From Sphingobacterium daejeonense (lineage in GTDB: Bacteria > Bacteroidota > Bacteroidia > Sphingobacteriales > Sphingobacteriaceae): 64,000 nt of DNA. This document shows, piece by piece, positions 1 to 11,400 of this stretch. The notes below the pieces were generated by a model that saw only the letters and a program-made list of their open reading frames with translations, made no database searches and was not told where the DNA came from. The DNA lies in contig NZ_LR590470.1 in assembly GCF_901472535.1 (NCBI RefSeq), forward strand, positions 310,001-374,000, written 5' to 3'. A program made the translations under genes and the position numbers. Within the stretch, counting starts at the first letter, position 1; each line of letters begins with the position of its first letter.

Positions 1-330
1 GTCGAGCACTTTAATCTCAAAATATTTTTCAATATTTCTTAATTGAGATGGTGACAGTTCATCGTCGAATACCACCATATCTATTTCCTCAGCCTTAATA
101 TATTCCTTGATTTCATCTAATTTCCCTGACCCTACAAATGTTGCTCGGTCTGGAAAAGCCAATTTCTGCGTAAAGACGCCCTTGGTTATACCACCTGCGG
201 TGGTAACCAAAAACTCTAATTCTTCTAAATATTCTTTAGCGGTTTCATCAGAAACATCAGGAGTGATAACACTTACCAATACTGCTGTTTCTGGCTTAAC
301 TGCCGTGTCATGTATTTTAAATCTTGCCAT
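1..330 (-). CDS. hflX: GTPase HflX, N-terminal part (cut by window edge)
   Basis: The first 110 codons of HflX, a ribosome-associated GTPase that splits stalled or stressed ribosomes. The reading frame starts with ATG at 328-330 and runs without a stop off the left edge. The visible part is the HflX N-terminal domain: the segment FVGSGKLDEI matches the family's G(S/K)GK(L)xEL signature, followed by a conserved VVFDDELSPSQLRN stretch. The G domain with its Walker motifs lies outside the window, so GTPase identity rests on the N-terminal domain only. It is the last complete start before recG on the same strand; the 93-base gap holds no gene. Confidence 0.88.
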   Translation of the reverse strand, partial: MARFKIHDTAVKPETAVLVSVITPDVSDETAKEYLEELEFLVTTAGGITKGVFTQKLAFPDRATFVGSGKLDEIKEYIKAEEIDMVVFDDELSPSQLRNIEKYFEIKVLD

Positions 331-423
331 TTATTGTTTTATGATATAACAAGTATGATTTGAAATGGTTCATACTCGTTTTAAGCTTGTTTCAGAGGAA
401 ACAAGTTTACAAAGGTACGGAAT

Positions 424-2532
424 TTAGGAGATTTTGTCCCAAGAAATAGCTGGCGCACTTCGGTTAAGGTACTGAGCCAATAATTGATGCTGTGGTTCTT
501 TTAGATTTGGATCCTCATTAAAAATCTGGATCACCAATTGCCTTGCCTCTGAAAGAATGACTTGATCTTTTGCTAGATCAGCAATTTTCATCTCCAACAC
601 GCCAGACTGTTGGGTACCTGATAAATCGCCCGGACCTCGCAGCTGAAGGTCAACCTCGGCAATTTCAAATCCGTCGTTCGTCCTGACCATGGTTTCAAGA
701 CGAGTTCTGCCTTCTTTGCTCAATTTGTTGCTGGACATCAAAATACAGAACGATTGTTCTGCGCCACGCCCAACACGACCCCGAAGCTGATGCAACTGAG
801 AAAGACCAAAACGTTCGGAATTTTCAATAACCATTACCGAAGCATTTGGCACATTCACACCTACTTCAATTACAGTCGTAGCCACCATAATCTGGGTTTT
901 CGCCCTTGATAAATCGTTGCATCTCGAAATCTTTATCCTTCACCGGCATCTTTCCATGAACGATACTGATTCGGAAATCCGGAAGCGGAAACTCTCGCAT
1001 TAATCCTTCAAGACCTGCTTCCAGATATAGAAGATCCATTTTCTCGCTTTCCTTAATCAATGGGTAAACAATGTAGACCTGCCTGCCTTTGGCAATCTCT
1101 TCCCGCATAAATCCAAACACCCGCAGACGTTGGTTTTCAAAGAAATGAACCGTCTTAATGGGCTTTCTTCCCGCTGGGAGTTCATCGATAACAGAAATAT
1201 CCAGGTCACCGTACATCGTCATTGCCAATGTTCTTGGGATAGGTGTGGCAGTCATCACCAACATATGAGGTGGGATAGTGTTCTTTCGCCAAAGCTTGGC
1301 TCTTTGTTCAACACCAAATCGATGTTGCTCATCGATAACAACAAAGCCGATGTTCTTGAATTTTACCTTATCCTCGATTAATGCATGCGTTCCTATTAAT
1401 ATATCTAAAGTTCCGTCCTCTAGTTCTTGATGTATGATTGCGTCTCTGTTTTGCGGGAGTCGACCCTGTCAACAGCCTAACATTGCAAATATCATCTCCC
1501 AAAAGAGATTTTAGACCATTGTAATGTTGGTTGGCTAATATTTCGGTAGGCGCCATCATACAAGCTTGAAAACCATTGTCCAAAGCTATTAACATGCTCA
1601 TCAAAGCAACTACTGTTTTTCCAGATCCTACATCCCCTTGTACCAATCTGTTCATTTGAGCACCAGTATTACAGTCAAGCCGTATTTCTCTGACAACACG
1701 TTTTTGTGCATTTGTTAATGGAAAAGGCAATCTTTCATTGAAAAATGTATTGAATTTTTCGCCTACTTCATTAAAAATATGGCCCTTGTATCTTTGTGTA
1801 TTTAATTGTTTGTTTTTTAAGCAGCCTCAGTTGGATGAAAAACAGCTCTTCAAATTTAAGCCTTCGTTCTGCTGCTTTCATCAGCTGTTCATTTTGAGGA
1901 AAATGAATGCTTAATAATGCCTGTTGCAAAGGCATTAAGGTATATTTTTCAAGAATATAAGGAGGGAGTGTCTCTACAACAGCTCTTAATGTTGTCTCCA
2001 GTGCTGTTTGTTGAAGTTTTTGGATTCCTTTACTGTCGAGATTGAATTTCTTCAGTTTTTCAGTTGATGAATAAACAGGCTGCATGGTCATGTTGCCTAC
2101 TTTTTTTGCCTGCTGATTATATAGCTCCATTTCCGGATGAGTGATGGAAATTGTGCCATTAAATTCTGTCGGTTTACCATAAATAATATATGCAGCACCA
2201 ACTTTTAATCCTTTCTTCAACCATGCCAAGGATTGGAACCATACCAATTCCATCATTCCAGTATCATCCTTGAACTGTGCTACCAAACGTTTTCCACGCT
2301 TCTCGCCAATTTCTTGAAGACTCATCAATCTTCCCAAAACCTGTGCTCCAACCATATCAGGATGCAACTCGCGGATTTTGTAAAACTTGGTCCGGTCAAT
2401 ATATCGAAAGGGATAGTCCTGAAGCAAATCTCCAATCGTAAAGATTTGAAGTTCTTTCTTCAGCACATCGGCCTTTTGTGGGCCTACGCCTTTCAGATAT
2501 TCGATGGGAGTAATTAAAGATAAATCTGCCAT
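424..2532 (-). CDS. recG: ATP-dependent DNA helicase RecG (three frameshifts)
   Basis: RecG drives branch migration and reversal of stalled replication forks. The protein (about 700 residues, normal for the family) begins with a wedge/OB domain (GVGPQKA near residue 15), then the helicase core with Walker A GDVGSGKT, motif II DEQHRFG, motif III TATPIPRT and the motif VI region QLHQLRGRVGRG. The frame breaks near 1777, 1450 and 897, and each time similarity resumes at once in another frame, which points to single-base sequencing indels rather than a dead gene. I chose ATG at 2530-2532; a GTG 18 bases upstream is possible. Downstream on the same strand lies hflX. Confidence 0.93.
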
Positions 2533-2612
2533 AGGAATAGATAATCCCACTAAATTAATAAAATTTGGAATTCTCTAGCATGGCAGATTTATTTTCGTTG
2601 TCTATGGCAAGC

Positions 2613-3003
2613 CTAATTGTTGTAAATAAACTCTAGTTTACCGTCTTTACAGATAACTCCATTGGGCGCTTGAACAACAGAACAGTCAGATACGATTTTG
2701 TATTTTATATTAAATTCTTCTTCTGCCTGAGAATAATCTTCCACCATATCTTTGAACTTGTCTACATCAATAGATTTTGAATAAGCGATGTAACCTTGTG
2801 GACCTCCACACGCTTTGGAACCGTAGGGAATAAATTCCCAATCATTAGAGTCTGTACAAGGAACGGAGTTTGCCAAATCCGTGATTTCGTCAAACATGTT
2901 TCTCAATTCAAGTTCGTCCTGAGCTCTATCGTCATCAGTGTTTTTTTTCGCACGAAGTGAATCCAATAAGTAGGGTAATCAATAAAAAAAATGTCGTTCT
3001 CAT
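2613..3003 (-). CDS. Small lipoprotein of unknown function (one frameshift in poly-A)
   Basis: A start ATG at 3001-3003 opens a clear lipoprotein signal peptide (MRTTFFLLITLLIG, lipobox FTSC, then EKK). The frame then runs into a stop at an eight-base A/T homopolymer (2941-2948), while an open frame continues right after it (residues TDDDRAQDELEL onward) to the stop at 2613. Removing one A joins them into a protein of about 129 residues. The mature part is acidic with two or three cysteines (SVPCTDSND, SKACGG, VSDCSVV, GVICKDG), which could form disulfides in the periplasm or at the surface. I do not recognise the family. Confidence 0.6.
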
Positions 3004-3425
3004 AATGTAAAATGTTTAAAGGTTTATCGTCAGTGTATGGAATTATAACGTGATTAATAAGTATTGCGCTACTTACAGCAATCATAACGAGAACAATTCA
3101 TATTCCCATTTCGTTGAAATTATAAACAAGGAACCTGTTTAGGTTGGAATTTATGAGAAGAAGTTTGAAAATTAAAAGTTGTTTTTTGACTAAAAAAACG
3201 AAAGGTCTCTTGATAGAGACCTTATGAGCATGATTATCTTAGGTAGATGTAGGGCAAGATTAAATATTGGATAAACATTCAATTTTATCCATTTAAAAAT
3301 TGGCTTTTGTTACCTTTTCTAGAGAAATCTTGAATCAGGCGCGAAAAGTTGATTGAATCATTGATGAACAGTCGAAATTAAAAATAGTTTAAAAAAAATT
3401 TCGACTCTTTGACATAAGGTCCTGA
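3004..3425. other. Intergenic stretch without a gene
   Basis: The 422 bases between the small lipoprotein and ridA hold no ORF with coding character. The only structure seen is the ridA terminator hairpin at 3192-3223. The rest is A+T-rich and should include the lipoprotein promoter, which I could not place with confidence. Confidence 0.5.
3192..3223 (-). terminator. Rho-independent terminator after ridA
   Basis: Stem AAGGTCTC / GAGACCTT (3202-3209 with 3216-3223) with a six-base loop. On the minus strand it is followed by a run of seven U (A-run 3192-3198 on the plus strand). It lies 200 bases beyond the ridA stop. Confidence 0.7.
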
Positions 3426-3812
3426 TTATGATTTCCAAGCAATTACAGAGATTTCAACATTAACCTCTTTGGGAAGAGTCTTAACTGCTACGCATTCTCT
3501 CGCTGGTTGATTGTCTTTAAAGTATTCTGCATATACTTCGTTTACAGTTGCGAAGTAATCCATGCTGCTCAAGAAAATTGAAGTCTTTACAACATCTGAA
3601 AAATCATAGCCTGCATTTTTTAAGATTGCCCCAACATTTTTTAATACTTGATGTGTTTCGTCTGCGACACCTGTTGTTATTAATTCCATCGATTCAGGAA
3701 TCAAAGGGATTTGGCCAGATACATATAAGGTTTTGTCAGCTTTAACTGCTTGATTGTAAGGGCCAATCGCCGCTGGTGCTGTGTCAGTGTTTAAGATTTC
3801 TTTTTGTGCCAT
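3426..3812 (-). CDS. ridA: RidA family reactive intermediate/imine deaminase
   Basis: A 128-residue single-domain protein, full length for the YjgF/YER057c/UK114 family. RidA enzymes hydrolyse reactive enamines and imines such as 2-aminoacrylate made by PLP enzymes, in the cytosol. Visible signature: IGPYNQAVKA near the N-terminus, VSGQIP, and the PARECVAVKTLPK segment that carries the substrate-carboxylate-binding Arg, followed by VEISVIA. The gene is intact and monocistronic, with its own downstream hairpin; it is divergent from nagA with a 77-base gap. Confidence 0.95.
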   Translation of the reverse strand: MAQKEILNTDTAPAAIGPYNQAVKADKTLYVSGQIPLIPESMELITTGVADETHQVLKNVGAILKNAGYDFSDVVKTSIFLSSMDYFATVNEVYAEYFKDNQPARECVAVKTLPKEVNVEISVIAWKS

Positions 3813-3889
3813 ATTAAAAATATTGATGGTCTAATATACGATTAGACAATTGGATTTTCAACAAAAGAGAACAATAACTAACTTGCAGT

Positions 3890-5003
3890 ATGAATCAGAA
3901 ACTAGCCCTTGTAAACGGTAAGATTTATACCGAGTATCAAATTTATGATCAACATGCACTTCTAATAGATGGCGATAAAATTGAAGGAATTGTTCCACAA
4001 CATGATGTCCCAGGCAATTTTCAGGTGATCGATGTACAGGGTGCGAATATATGTCCAGGATTGATAGACCTGCAGATTTATGGTACTGCTGATGATCTAT
4101 TCTCAGCGGAGCTTACAGTTGAATCAATCCATAGAATTGAACAGAACCTGTTAAAACAGGGATGTACATCTTTTGTATTGTGTTTAGCAACCAATACACT
4201 CGAACTGTTTAAGCAAGCTATTCGAGTTTTTGGAATTGCGAACCCTAAGGTGGCATTGGGGTTGCACCTTGAAGGACCTTTCTTAAACGCAGCAAAAAGA
4301 GGAGCCCATCCTGCAGAGCTAATCCAAAAAGCAACCGTAGATCTTTTGAAATCAGTCGTGGAAGGGAATGAGCATATCGTGAAGATGATGACCGTAGCCC
4401 CTGAACTAACTTCACAAGCTTGTATAGACTATTTAAATGAAAACGACGTTTTAGTTACGGCGGGACATAGTGCAGCTACTTTTAAGGAAGCAACAGAAGC
4501 ATTCGACAACGGAATTCCTGCAGTAACACATTTATGGAATGCGATGTCATCACTTCATCATCGTGATATCGGTCTGCCTGGAGCAGCATTTAACCATGAT
4601 GAGGTATGTGCATCCATAATTGTAGATGGGATCCATGTAGATTTTGAAGCGGTGAAAATTTCAAAAGAAATGATGAAGGAACGATTGTTTCTCATTACAG
4701 ATGCAGTTGCAAAATGTGATAAAGGGATCTATCAGCATGTTTTCAATGAAGACCATTACACCATGCCCGATGGAACATTGTCAGGTTCTGCGCTTAGCAT
4801 GTTGAAAGCCGTAGAAAACTGTGTCAATAAAGTGGGAATTAGCCTTGATGAAAGCCTGAGGATGGCAAACACTATTTCCTTCGAGATTGATCAAAAGGAA
4901 CGATTTGGGCAATTTGAACTCAGGTTCTGTGGCAAATGTACTCGTGTTTGATCAAGATTTTAAAGTGCAAAGTGTTGTTTTTCAAGGAGAACAGATTATT
5001 TAA
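3890..5003 (+). CDS. nagA: N-acetylglucosamine-6-phosphate deacetylase (one frameshift)
   Basis: NagA converts GlcNAc-6-P to GlcN-6-P and acetate in the cytosol, the step after MurQ in MurNAc catabolism. The amidohydrolase barrel shows HLEGPF (metal Glu), VTAGHSAAT (His), THLWNAMS (His) and LITDAVAKCD (catalytic Asp). The frame breaks near 4918; the typical C-terminal GSVANVLVFD segment continues in the next frame to TAA at 5001-5003, giving about 370 residues as in the family. The N-terminal metal motif is QIYGT rather than the HxH seen in many amidohydrolases, as is normal for NagA. First gene of a co-directional block that carries namZ and murQ. Confidence 0.92.
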
Positions 5004-5075
5004 TTTATAAAGAATAAGTTACAATTAGTAGGAAACCTCACAAAAACCTTAGTTTTGTGGGTTAAGAACGAATTT

Positions 5076-6721
5076 ATGATGAGAAGATTTATTAATCTTT
5101 GCCTTTTTGTGCTGATGGTGGCGGTAGTGCTGTCATGTAATTCCAGAAAAAGAGGGAAAGTATTGCAACAGCCAACAACTGCTGTTAACAAAGATGTACC
5201 TGCAGAAACTCCAAAACCAGTTGAAAAACCTGTAGAGCCTAAAACGAATACCAAACAGCATACTGAAAAAGCGCCCGTGAAAAAACCAGTTGAAAAACCA
5301 GTTTTCAAAGCTAATCTTCCAAATGTTCCAAGAGAGTTTAGAGCAGCGTGGGTAGCAACTGTTGCTAATATAAACTGGCCAAGTAAAAACAACCTGACTA
5401 CGGAGCAACAGAAAATAGAAGCGATCAAATTGTTGGATCTATTGAAGAACAACAATTTTAATGCAGTTATTTTTCAAGTTAGACCATCTGCAGATGCATT
5501 GTATAAGTCAAGCTTAGAACCTTGGTCTTATTTTTTGACCGGAACAACAGGAAAAGCTCCTAATCCATACTATGATCCATTGGAATTTTGGGTGGAAGAA
5601 GCTCATAAACGTGGCCTAGAACTTCACGTATGGCTAAACCCTTATCGCGCACACCACAGTAATGGCGGAACAGTAACCAGTGAGTCTTTGGTCCGTAAAT
5701 CCCCAAATAATGTCGTTCGTTTGAGAAATGGAATGTATTGGTTCGACCCTGCAAGCCAAGAAACTCAAAACCATGCTGCAGCAGTTGTTATGGATATCGT
5801 AAAAAGGTACGATATTGATGGAGTTCATTTTGATGATTACTTCTATCCATATGCAACCTACAACGGTGGTGCTGATTTTCCGGATGACAAAACTTGGTTT
5901 GCCTATAAAAAATCAGGCGGTAATCTTTCAAGACCTGATTGGAGAAGAGATAATGTCAACAAATTTATTAAAAGAGTATATACTGAAATCAAAAAAGAAA
6001 AACCTGCTGTTAAGTTTGGTTTGAGCCCATTCGGCATCTGGAAACCTGGATATCCTTCTGGAGTAACAGGATCTTCTCAGTACGATGAACTTTATGCTGA
6101 TGCTAAATTATGGTTGAATGAAGGTTGGATAGATTATTTTACACCGCAACTATATTGGCCTATTGACCCTCCAAGACAAAGCTTTACAAGCTTATTGAAA
6201 TGGTGGCAATCAGAAAATAGACATAACCGTCACCTTTGGCCTGGATTAAACACTGTAGAAGTAAGAGCTGCGAATAGGGCTGATGAAATTAAAAGACAGA
6301 TTGCAGTAACTAGGGAAGTTATCCCTAATAGCGTGGGTGCAGTTCACTGGAGTATTGCAGGCTTGACAAAAAACCCTGCGTTATTAAAAGCATTGCATGA
6401 TGGGACCATATTCTCAAAAAGCATTGGTGCCAGCTTCACCATGGTTGTCTTCAAATCCAATTCTGAAGCCAACGCTATTGTTGACGAATCAGCCAAGCAG
6501 CGTTTTCGTGAAATGGCTTCATAAGCAACCAGAGCAAGTGTTTAAGTGGGGTGGCATATGCTCGTTATGGCAATTCTTGGGATATCCAGATTCTGGATGG
6601 ACCACAGTCTGAATTAAGTTTGCCTAAAAACAAGGATGGACATAAATTGAATGCAGTGGCCGTAAAACCAATCGACAGATTAGGTAACGAAGGCGACTAT
6701 GCAGGTGAAGCTATTGAATAA
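5076..6721 (+). CDS. GHL10 (DUF187) glycosyl hydrolase lipoprotein, DigH/YddW-like (two frameshifts)
   Basis: A lipoprotein (signal MMRRFINLCLFVLMVAVVLS, lipobox ending LSC) with a Lys/Pro/Glu-rich linker containing three KPVEKPV-type repeats (residues about 45-75), then a GHL10 TIM barrel: EFRAAWVATV, RPSADALYKS, VWLNPYRAHH, GVHFDDYFYP, GLSPFGIW, DYFTPQLYWP. The C-terminal domain (WLHKQPEQVFKW, ARYGNSWDIQIL, AVKPIDRLGNEG) looks like a fibronectin-type fold. The frame breaks near 6400 and 6553 and continues to TAA at 6719-6721, about 548 residues. E. coli DigH (YddW) of this family cuts peptide-free peptidoglycan glycan strands; the same role here is inference, strengthened by the NamZ-like neighbour. 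Confidence 0.88.
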
Positions 6722-6744
6722 TAGAAAAAATTTGAAACATTGAG

Positions 6745-6784
6745 AATCGGCAGGATGAGAATATCATTCTGCCGATTTTTTTTA
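6745..6784 (+). terminator. Rho-independent terminator after the GHL10 gene
   Basis: Stem AATCGGCAG / CTGCCGATT (6745-6753 with 6769-6777), extended by ATGA/TCAT inside, followed by a run of T. It ends transcription from the GHL10 gene, so namZ probably has its own promoter. Confidence 0.85.
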
Positions 6785-7079
6785 CACTCGATACAAACTA
6801 GCGTAAAAGTCACATAAATGTTACTTATAGGTGTACTTTATACACATTTACGTGCAATCGGTTGCGGAGCTAAACCCATTAATCAGCTAAATTTCAACGA
6901 TTCTAAGGAAATTTATTCAGAAGACCCGAACAACTTCTCTTCTGATTTAATGCGTGTTTCATGCGTATTTTTTGCCAAGTCTGACAGAATTTGCTATTCA
7001 GTTTGCTTTATTATGCGGTATTTGTTTTTAAATTTATGCAGGTTTTATAGCCAAACTAAATGAACCAAGCAATTAATTA
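6785..7079 (+). other. Intergenic region upstream of the NamZ-like gene
   Basis: The 295 bases after the terminator contain one short open frame (6818-7063) with a Cys- and Phe-rich translation and no coding signature, which I reject. The region likely holds the namZ promoter, but no clean TTTG / TAnnTTTG pair was found. Confidence 0.4.
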
Positions 7080-8315
7080 ATGGGAAACATACTCTTATAT
7101 TCTGCCGTCTTAGGTCTTTTGTTAACCAGCAGTTGTGGAGCCAACAAAAACACAAATGCTGGTGCTGCTCAAAGCCAAAACTGTTGATTCTATTCAGCAA
7201 CAAGCGATTGTTCCAGCTGCGGACCAACTTTCTGCCTATTTACCTTTGCTAAAAGGCAAAAAAGTAGGATTGATGGGCAATCAAACTTCTGTAGTGGGTA
7301 AACAGAATGAACACCTAGTTGATGTTTTATTAAGAGAAAAAGTTGACCTGAAATTTGGTTTCGCACCAGAACACGGTTTCCGTGGTGATATCGAAAGAGG
7401 AGAAAAGGTGAGCAACGATGTGGATTCTAAAACCGGACTTCCATTATTCACCCTGTATGGCGGCAATGAAAAACAAGATTCTATCGTACAATCCATCGAT
7501 GTCATGATTTTTGACCTTCAAGATGTGGGAGCACGTTTCTATACGTATATAACTTCTTTGCATCGCGTAATGGAGCTTTGTGCAAAACACAATAAAGAAT
7601 TGATCGTGTTGGATAGACCAAACCCTTGCGGTGACCAAGTTGATGGTCCCGTGCGCAAAGACGATAAATTCAAATCCAATGTTTCTTACCATATAAAATC
7701 GCCATGGTTCATGGACTTACAGTCGGCGAATTGGCAAAAATGATCAATGGTGAAAAATGGTTGGAACAAGGTAAACAATGTAAACTAACCGTTATTCCAG
7801 TTCAGAACTATACACATTCTAGTATGTATGAGCTGCCTGTAATTCCATCTCCAAGCTTGCCAAACCACCTTTCTGTCCGTCTTTATTCATCTTTATGTTT
7901 ATTTGAAGGAACAGACATTTCTGTTGGTCGTGGTACAGACTGGCCTTTTCAAGTAGTAGGATACACGAATCCAGTGTATGGAGATTTTACTTTTACTCCA
8001 ACAGAAAAAGCCGGTATGGCAAAACATGTGGAAGGAAAAGGAGCTGTAAACTATGGTTTGGACCTTCGTGGACTAGATGCTGACAAACAAAAATTCACTT
8101 TAAAATACGTACTCGATTTCTATAACAAAATGCCAGATAAGTCTAAGTTTTTTGCAAGAGCAGAATTCTTCGATAAACTTGCTGGAACAGATGAATTGAG
8201 AAAACAGATCCTTGCAGGAAAAACCGAAGATCAAATCCGCGAAAGCTGGAAACCTGAATTGGATGAGTACAAGAAAATGAGGAAACAATATTTGATCTAC
8301 CCAGATTTCGAATGA
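7080..8315 (+). CDS. namZ: DUF1343 / NamZ-like exo-beta-N-acetylmuramidase lipoprotein (two frameshifts)
   Basis: NamZ (B. subtilis YbbC, founding member of GH171) removes MurNAc from the non-reducing end of peptide-free peptidoglycan fragments. ATG at 7080 starts a lipoprotein signal (MGNILLYSAVLGLLLTSSC). The frame breaks near 7180 and 7697; the joined protein is about 410 residues. Family marks: GLMGNQTSV, FAPEHGFRGD (acidic active-site segment), DLQDVGARFYTYI, DRPNPCG, MVHGLTVGE, YELPVIPSPSLPN, EGTDISVGRGTDWPF and the C-terminal KPELDEYKKMRKQYLIYPDF. The lipobox suggests anchoring to the outer or inner membrane. The gene lies between a DigH-like lipoprotein and susCD and upstream of murQ. 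Family assignment is firm; substrate is inferred. Confidence 0.92.
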
Positions 8316-8331
8316 AAAACAAGCATGTGAG

Positions 8332-8351
8332 GGCTCAATATTAATTGAGCC
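8332..8351 (+). other. Hairpin between namZ and susC, no U-run
   Basis: Perfect stem GGCTCAAT / ATTGAGCC with a four-base loop, 17 bases after the namZ stop and 116 bases before susC. Without a U-run it may act as an mRNA processing or stability element rather than a terminator, which would let namZ and susCD share a transcript at different levels. Confidence 0.45.
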
Positions 8352-8466
8352 TATTCGCATTAACGAGATCTCTTAGATCCTAGAATGAATAAAACCGGTA
8401 GCCCAAAGTAATGGTGTAAAACCGAATTATGATAACAAAAATTATAAATTATTAACTATTAAAGCA

Positions 8467-11400
8467 ATGCGAAGACTTCTACTCTTTTCTATCGCTCTAG
8501 GCTTAACAATGCCTACTTATGCGTCTTTTAACGCAAACAAAGGTGTTGTTGCACTAGGAAACCATGCTGGCTGGACAAAGGCTTCATCGGTGCTGCAAAA
8601 TACCGTAACGGGTACTGTAAGCGGACCGGACGGACCTATTGCTGGAGCAACCGTATCTGTTGTTGGTACATCTGTTAGTACAGCTACCGATGACAGCGGT
8701 AAATTCTCCATTTCTGCTGCTGTAGGATCTACATTAAGATTCTCTTTCGTAGGTTTCGAATCCAAAGAAGTTACCGTAGCAGGTAACACAATGAATGTTA
8801 CACTTCAATCAAGCAGCGACTTACTGGATGAGGTAGTTGTGGTTGGTTATGGTACACAAAGGAAAGGTAACTTAACAGGTGCCGTTTCGACTATTAGCGT
8901 AAAGGATAACTTGGAAGGTCGACCAATCGCTGACGTGGGTCGTGGTATTCAAGGGGTAACCCCAGGTTTAACCGTAACCATCCCTAGTGGTGAGGTCGGA
9001 TCAGATCCTAAAATAAAAATTCGTGGGGCCATCGCGTCTTTGCAGGCTCAAGGAGATCCATTAATCCTTTTGGATAATGTGGAGATTCCAAGTATACAAT
9101 ATGTAAATCCGGATGATATCGAGTCTATCACAGTGTTGAAAGATGCTGCTTCTTCATCAATCTATGGTGCTAAAGCAGCCTTTGGTGTTATCTTGATTAC
9201 TACAAAAACAGGTTCAAAAACTGAAAAAATAGATATTAGTTATTCCAATAACTTTTCGTTCCAAAACCCATTTAAGAAATATGACATGGGTAGAATAAAT
9301 GCTCTAAAATATACTAAAGATGCAATGGAACGTGTTGGTTCTAATATTTCAGGAGCTTTTTATTATGTAACTCCTGAAAGTTATGAATTAGCGAAACAAT
9401 GGGAAGAAACTTATGGGGGTTCGATTGGAAAGGATGACCCTACAGTTTTTGGACGTGACTGGATTGTTGACCCAACTAATCCAAATCGTAAGTTAGGTTT
9501 AAGAACTTATGACCCATATGAATATATGGTTAGAGAATGGGCGCCAACAATTACCAATAATGCCTCTTTAAATGGAAGTGTTGGTAGAACTAAGTATACA
9601 GCTACATTTGGTCATATCTCTCAAAGTGGTATGTTGAAAGCTGGTGATTCTGATAAGTTCAAAAGAGCAAATGCTGCAGTGAGGATATCAACTGACGTAA
9701 ATGATTATTTGACATTGCGTGCAGGAGCTTTATTCGCTCAAAGGAACAAGACTTATCCATATGCAACAAACTCAACAACCGCTGACCCTTGGTACTACAT
9801 GTACCGTTGGAGTTCTGTATATCCAATGGGTTTGGATGAAAATGGAAGCCCTATCCGCAGTCCGTGGTCAGAATATGAAGCTGCTAATGAAGCTTCAATG
9901 AAACGTAACTACATCAATTTGAATGCTGGTGCAACAGTGAACATGACTAAGGATTGGAAACTTGATGTAGACTACAACTTTACGAATGAAGATTATGATT
10001 GGTTCAGGCCAGGAACACGGTTTACAGCTGCTGATAGCTGGATTGCGCCAGTAAAACGTTTGGATGCAAACGGTAACCAAGTGTATGTAGACAATACAGG
10101 TGCGGTTGTTTCTGCAGGTGCACCAGGTGCAATTGCAGCCTATGATCTTAATACTTATCAATATACTGGGCCAGGTGCAAATCCAGACCATGTATATGCT
10201 AGGGCAGCATACGAATACAAGCATACTTTGAATGCATTCTCAACTTATAACCTAAACCTTGATCAAGGTCATGAATTCAAGTTTATTTTAGGAGCGAATT
10301 TGGTTTCTGACAATGGCAAATACAACTGGACTCAGAAAACTAACTTGCTAGATATTACAAATCCACAATTTGATCTTGCTTCTGGTGTTATTACTGGTAG
10401 CGGTGGTACGTATTGGACCAGTCAAGTAGGTTTCTTTGGACGTGTCAACTATGCGTACAAAAACAAATATTTATTGGAGGCAAATGCACGTTATGATGGT
10501 TCCTCAAAGTTCATCGATCGTTTGAAATGGAGATGGTTTACTTCTGCTTCTGCAGGTTGGGTGGTTTCTGAAGAAAACTTTATGGAATGGGCTAAACCAG
10601 CATTATCGCATTTGAAATTCAGAGCTTCTTATGGTATCATCGGTAACCAAGCTGTTCCACCAAGCCTTTATAGTCCTACTATGGAAGCATATGAATCAAC
10701 ATGGGTGGGTGGATCTAATAAATTCTACTCAGTTGGATCTCCAAAATTTAGTTTAAGAGAAATTAGCTGGGAAGATTTAGAAACCAAAGATATCGGTTTA
10801 GATGCTAGATTCTTGAACAATAAATTAGGGTTAGTATTTGATTATTATATCCGTACTACTAAAAACATGTTTGCACCATTTGAAGGTACAACATGGACCC
10901 TTGGTGGTGCAGCTCCTCAAGGTAACTTCGGAGATTTGAAAACCAAAGGATATGAAATTGCCGTAGATTACAACCACAGATTTGAAAATGGACTTGGCAT
11001 TAATCTTCGTGCAAACTTTGATGATGCAGTATCACGATTCTATAACTACACAGCATCTCGATTGATGAGTGCTAACTATGATGGTCGTGCATATGGCGAT
11101 ATTTGGGGATATGAAACGGATAGATTATTTCAAAAGGATGATTTTGTACTAGATGCTGATGGTAATCCACAACTGATCAAGTTGACTGAAGATATGACTA
11201 AATATTTTTCAGATGGACAAGGTGAAACTTATCAATTATCCGATGCGAATGGCAAGCCTGTTTATCAACCTCGTTTAGAAAATTCGGCGACATTCAATTT
11301 TGGGCCTGGAGACGTGAAATTCAAAGATTTGAATGGTGATGGCGAAATTGATAACGGTGACGGAACAATCGATAATCCAGGTGACATGAAGATCATAGGT

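Noticed and set aside
5000-5455. Long open frame on the minus strand opposite the GHL10 gene
   Set aside because: A shadow of the Lys/Pro-rich linker; the translation is a low-complexity Gly/Phe/Thr mix, and the plus strand has the clear lipoprotein.
6818-7063. Open frame of 81 codons between the GHL10 terminator and namZ
   Set aside because: Odd composition with many Cys and Phe, no start context, no family pattern, and it ends inside the expected promoter region.
9895-10224. Minus-strand open frame rich in Cys and Ile inside susC
   Set aside because: Antisense shadow of the barrel region; no start signal or family.
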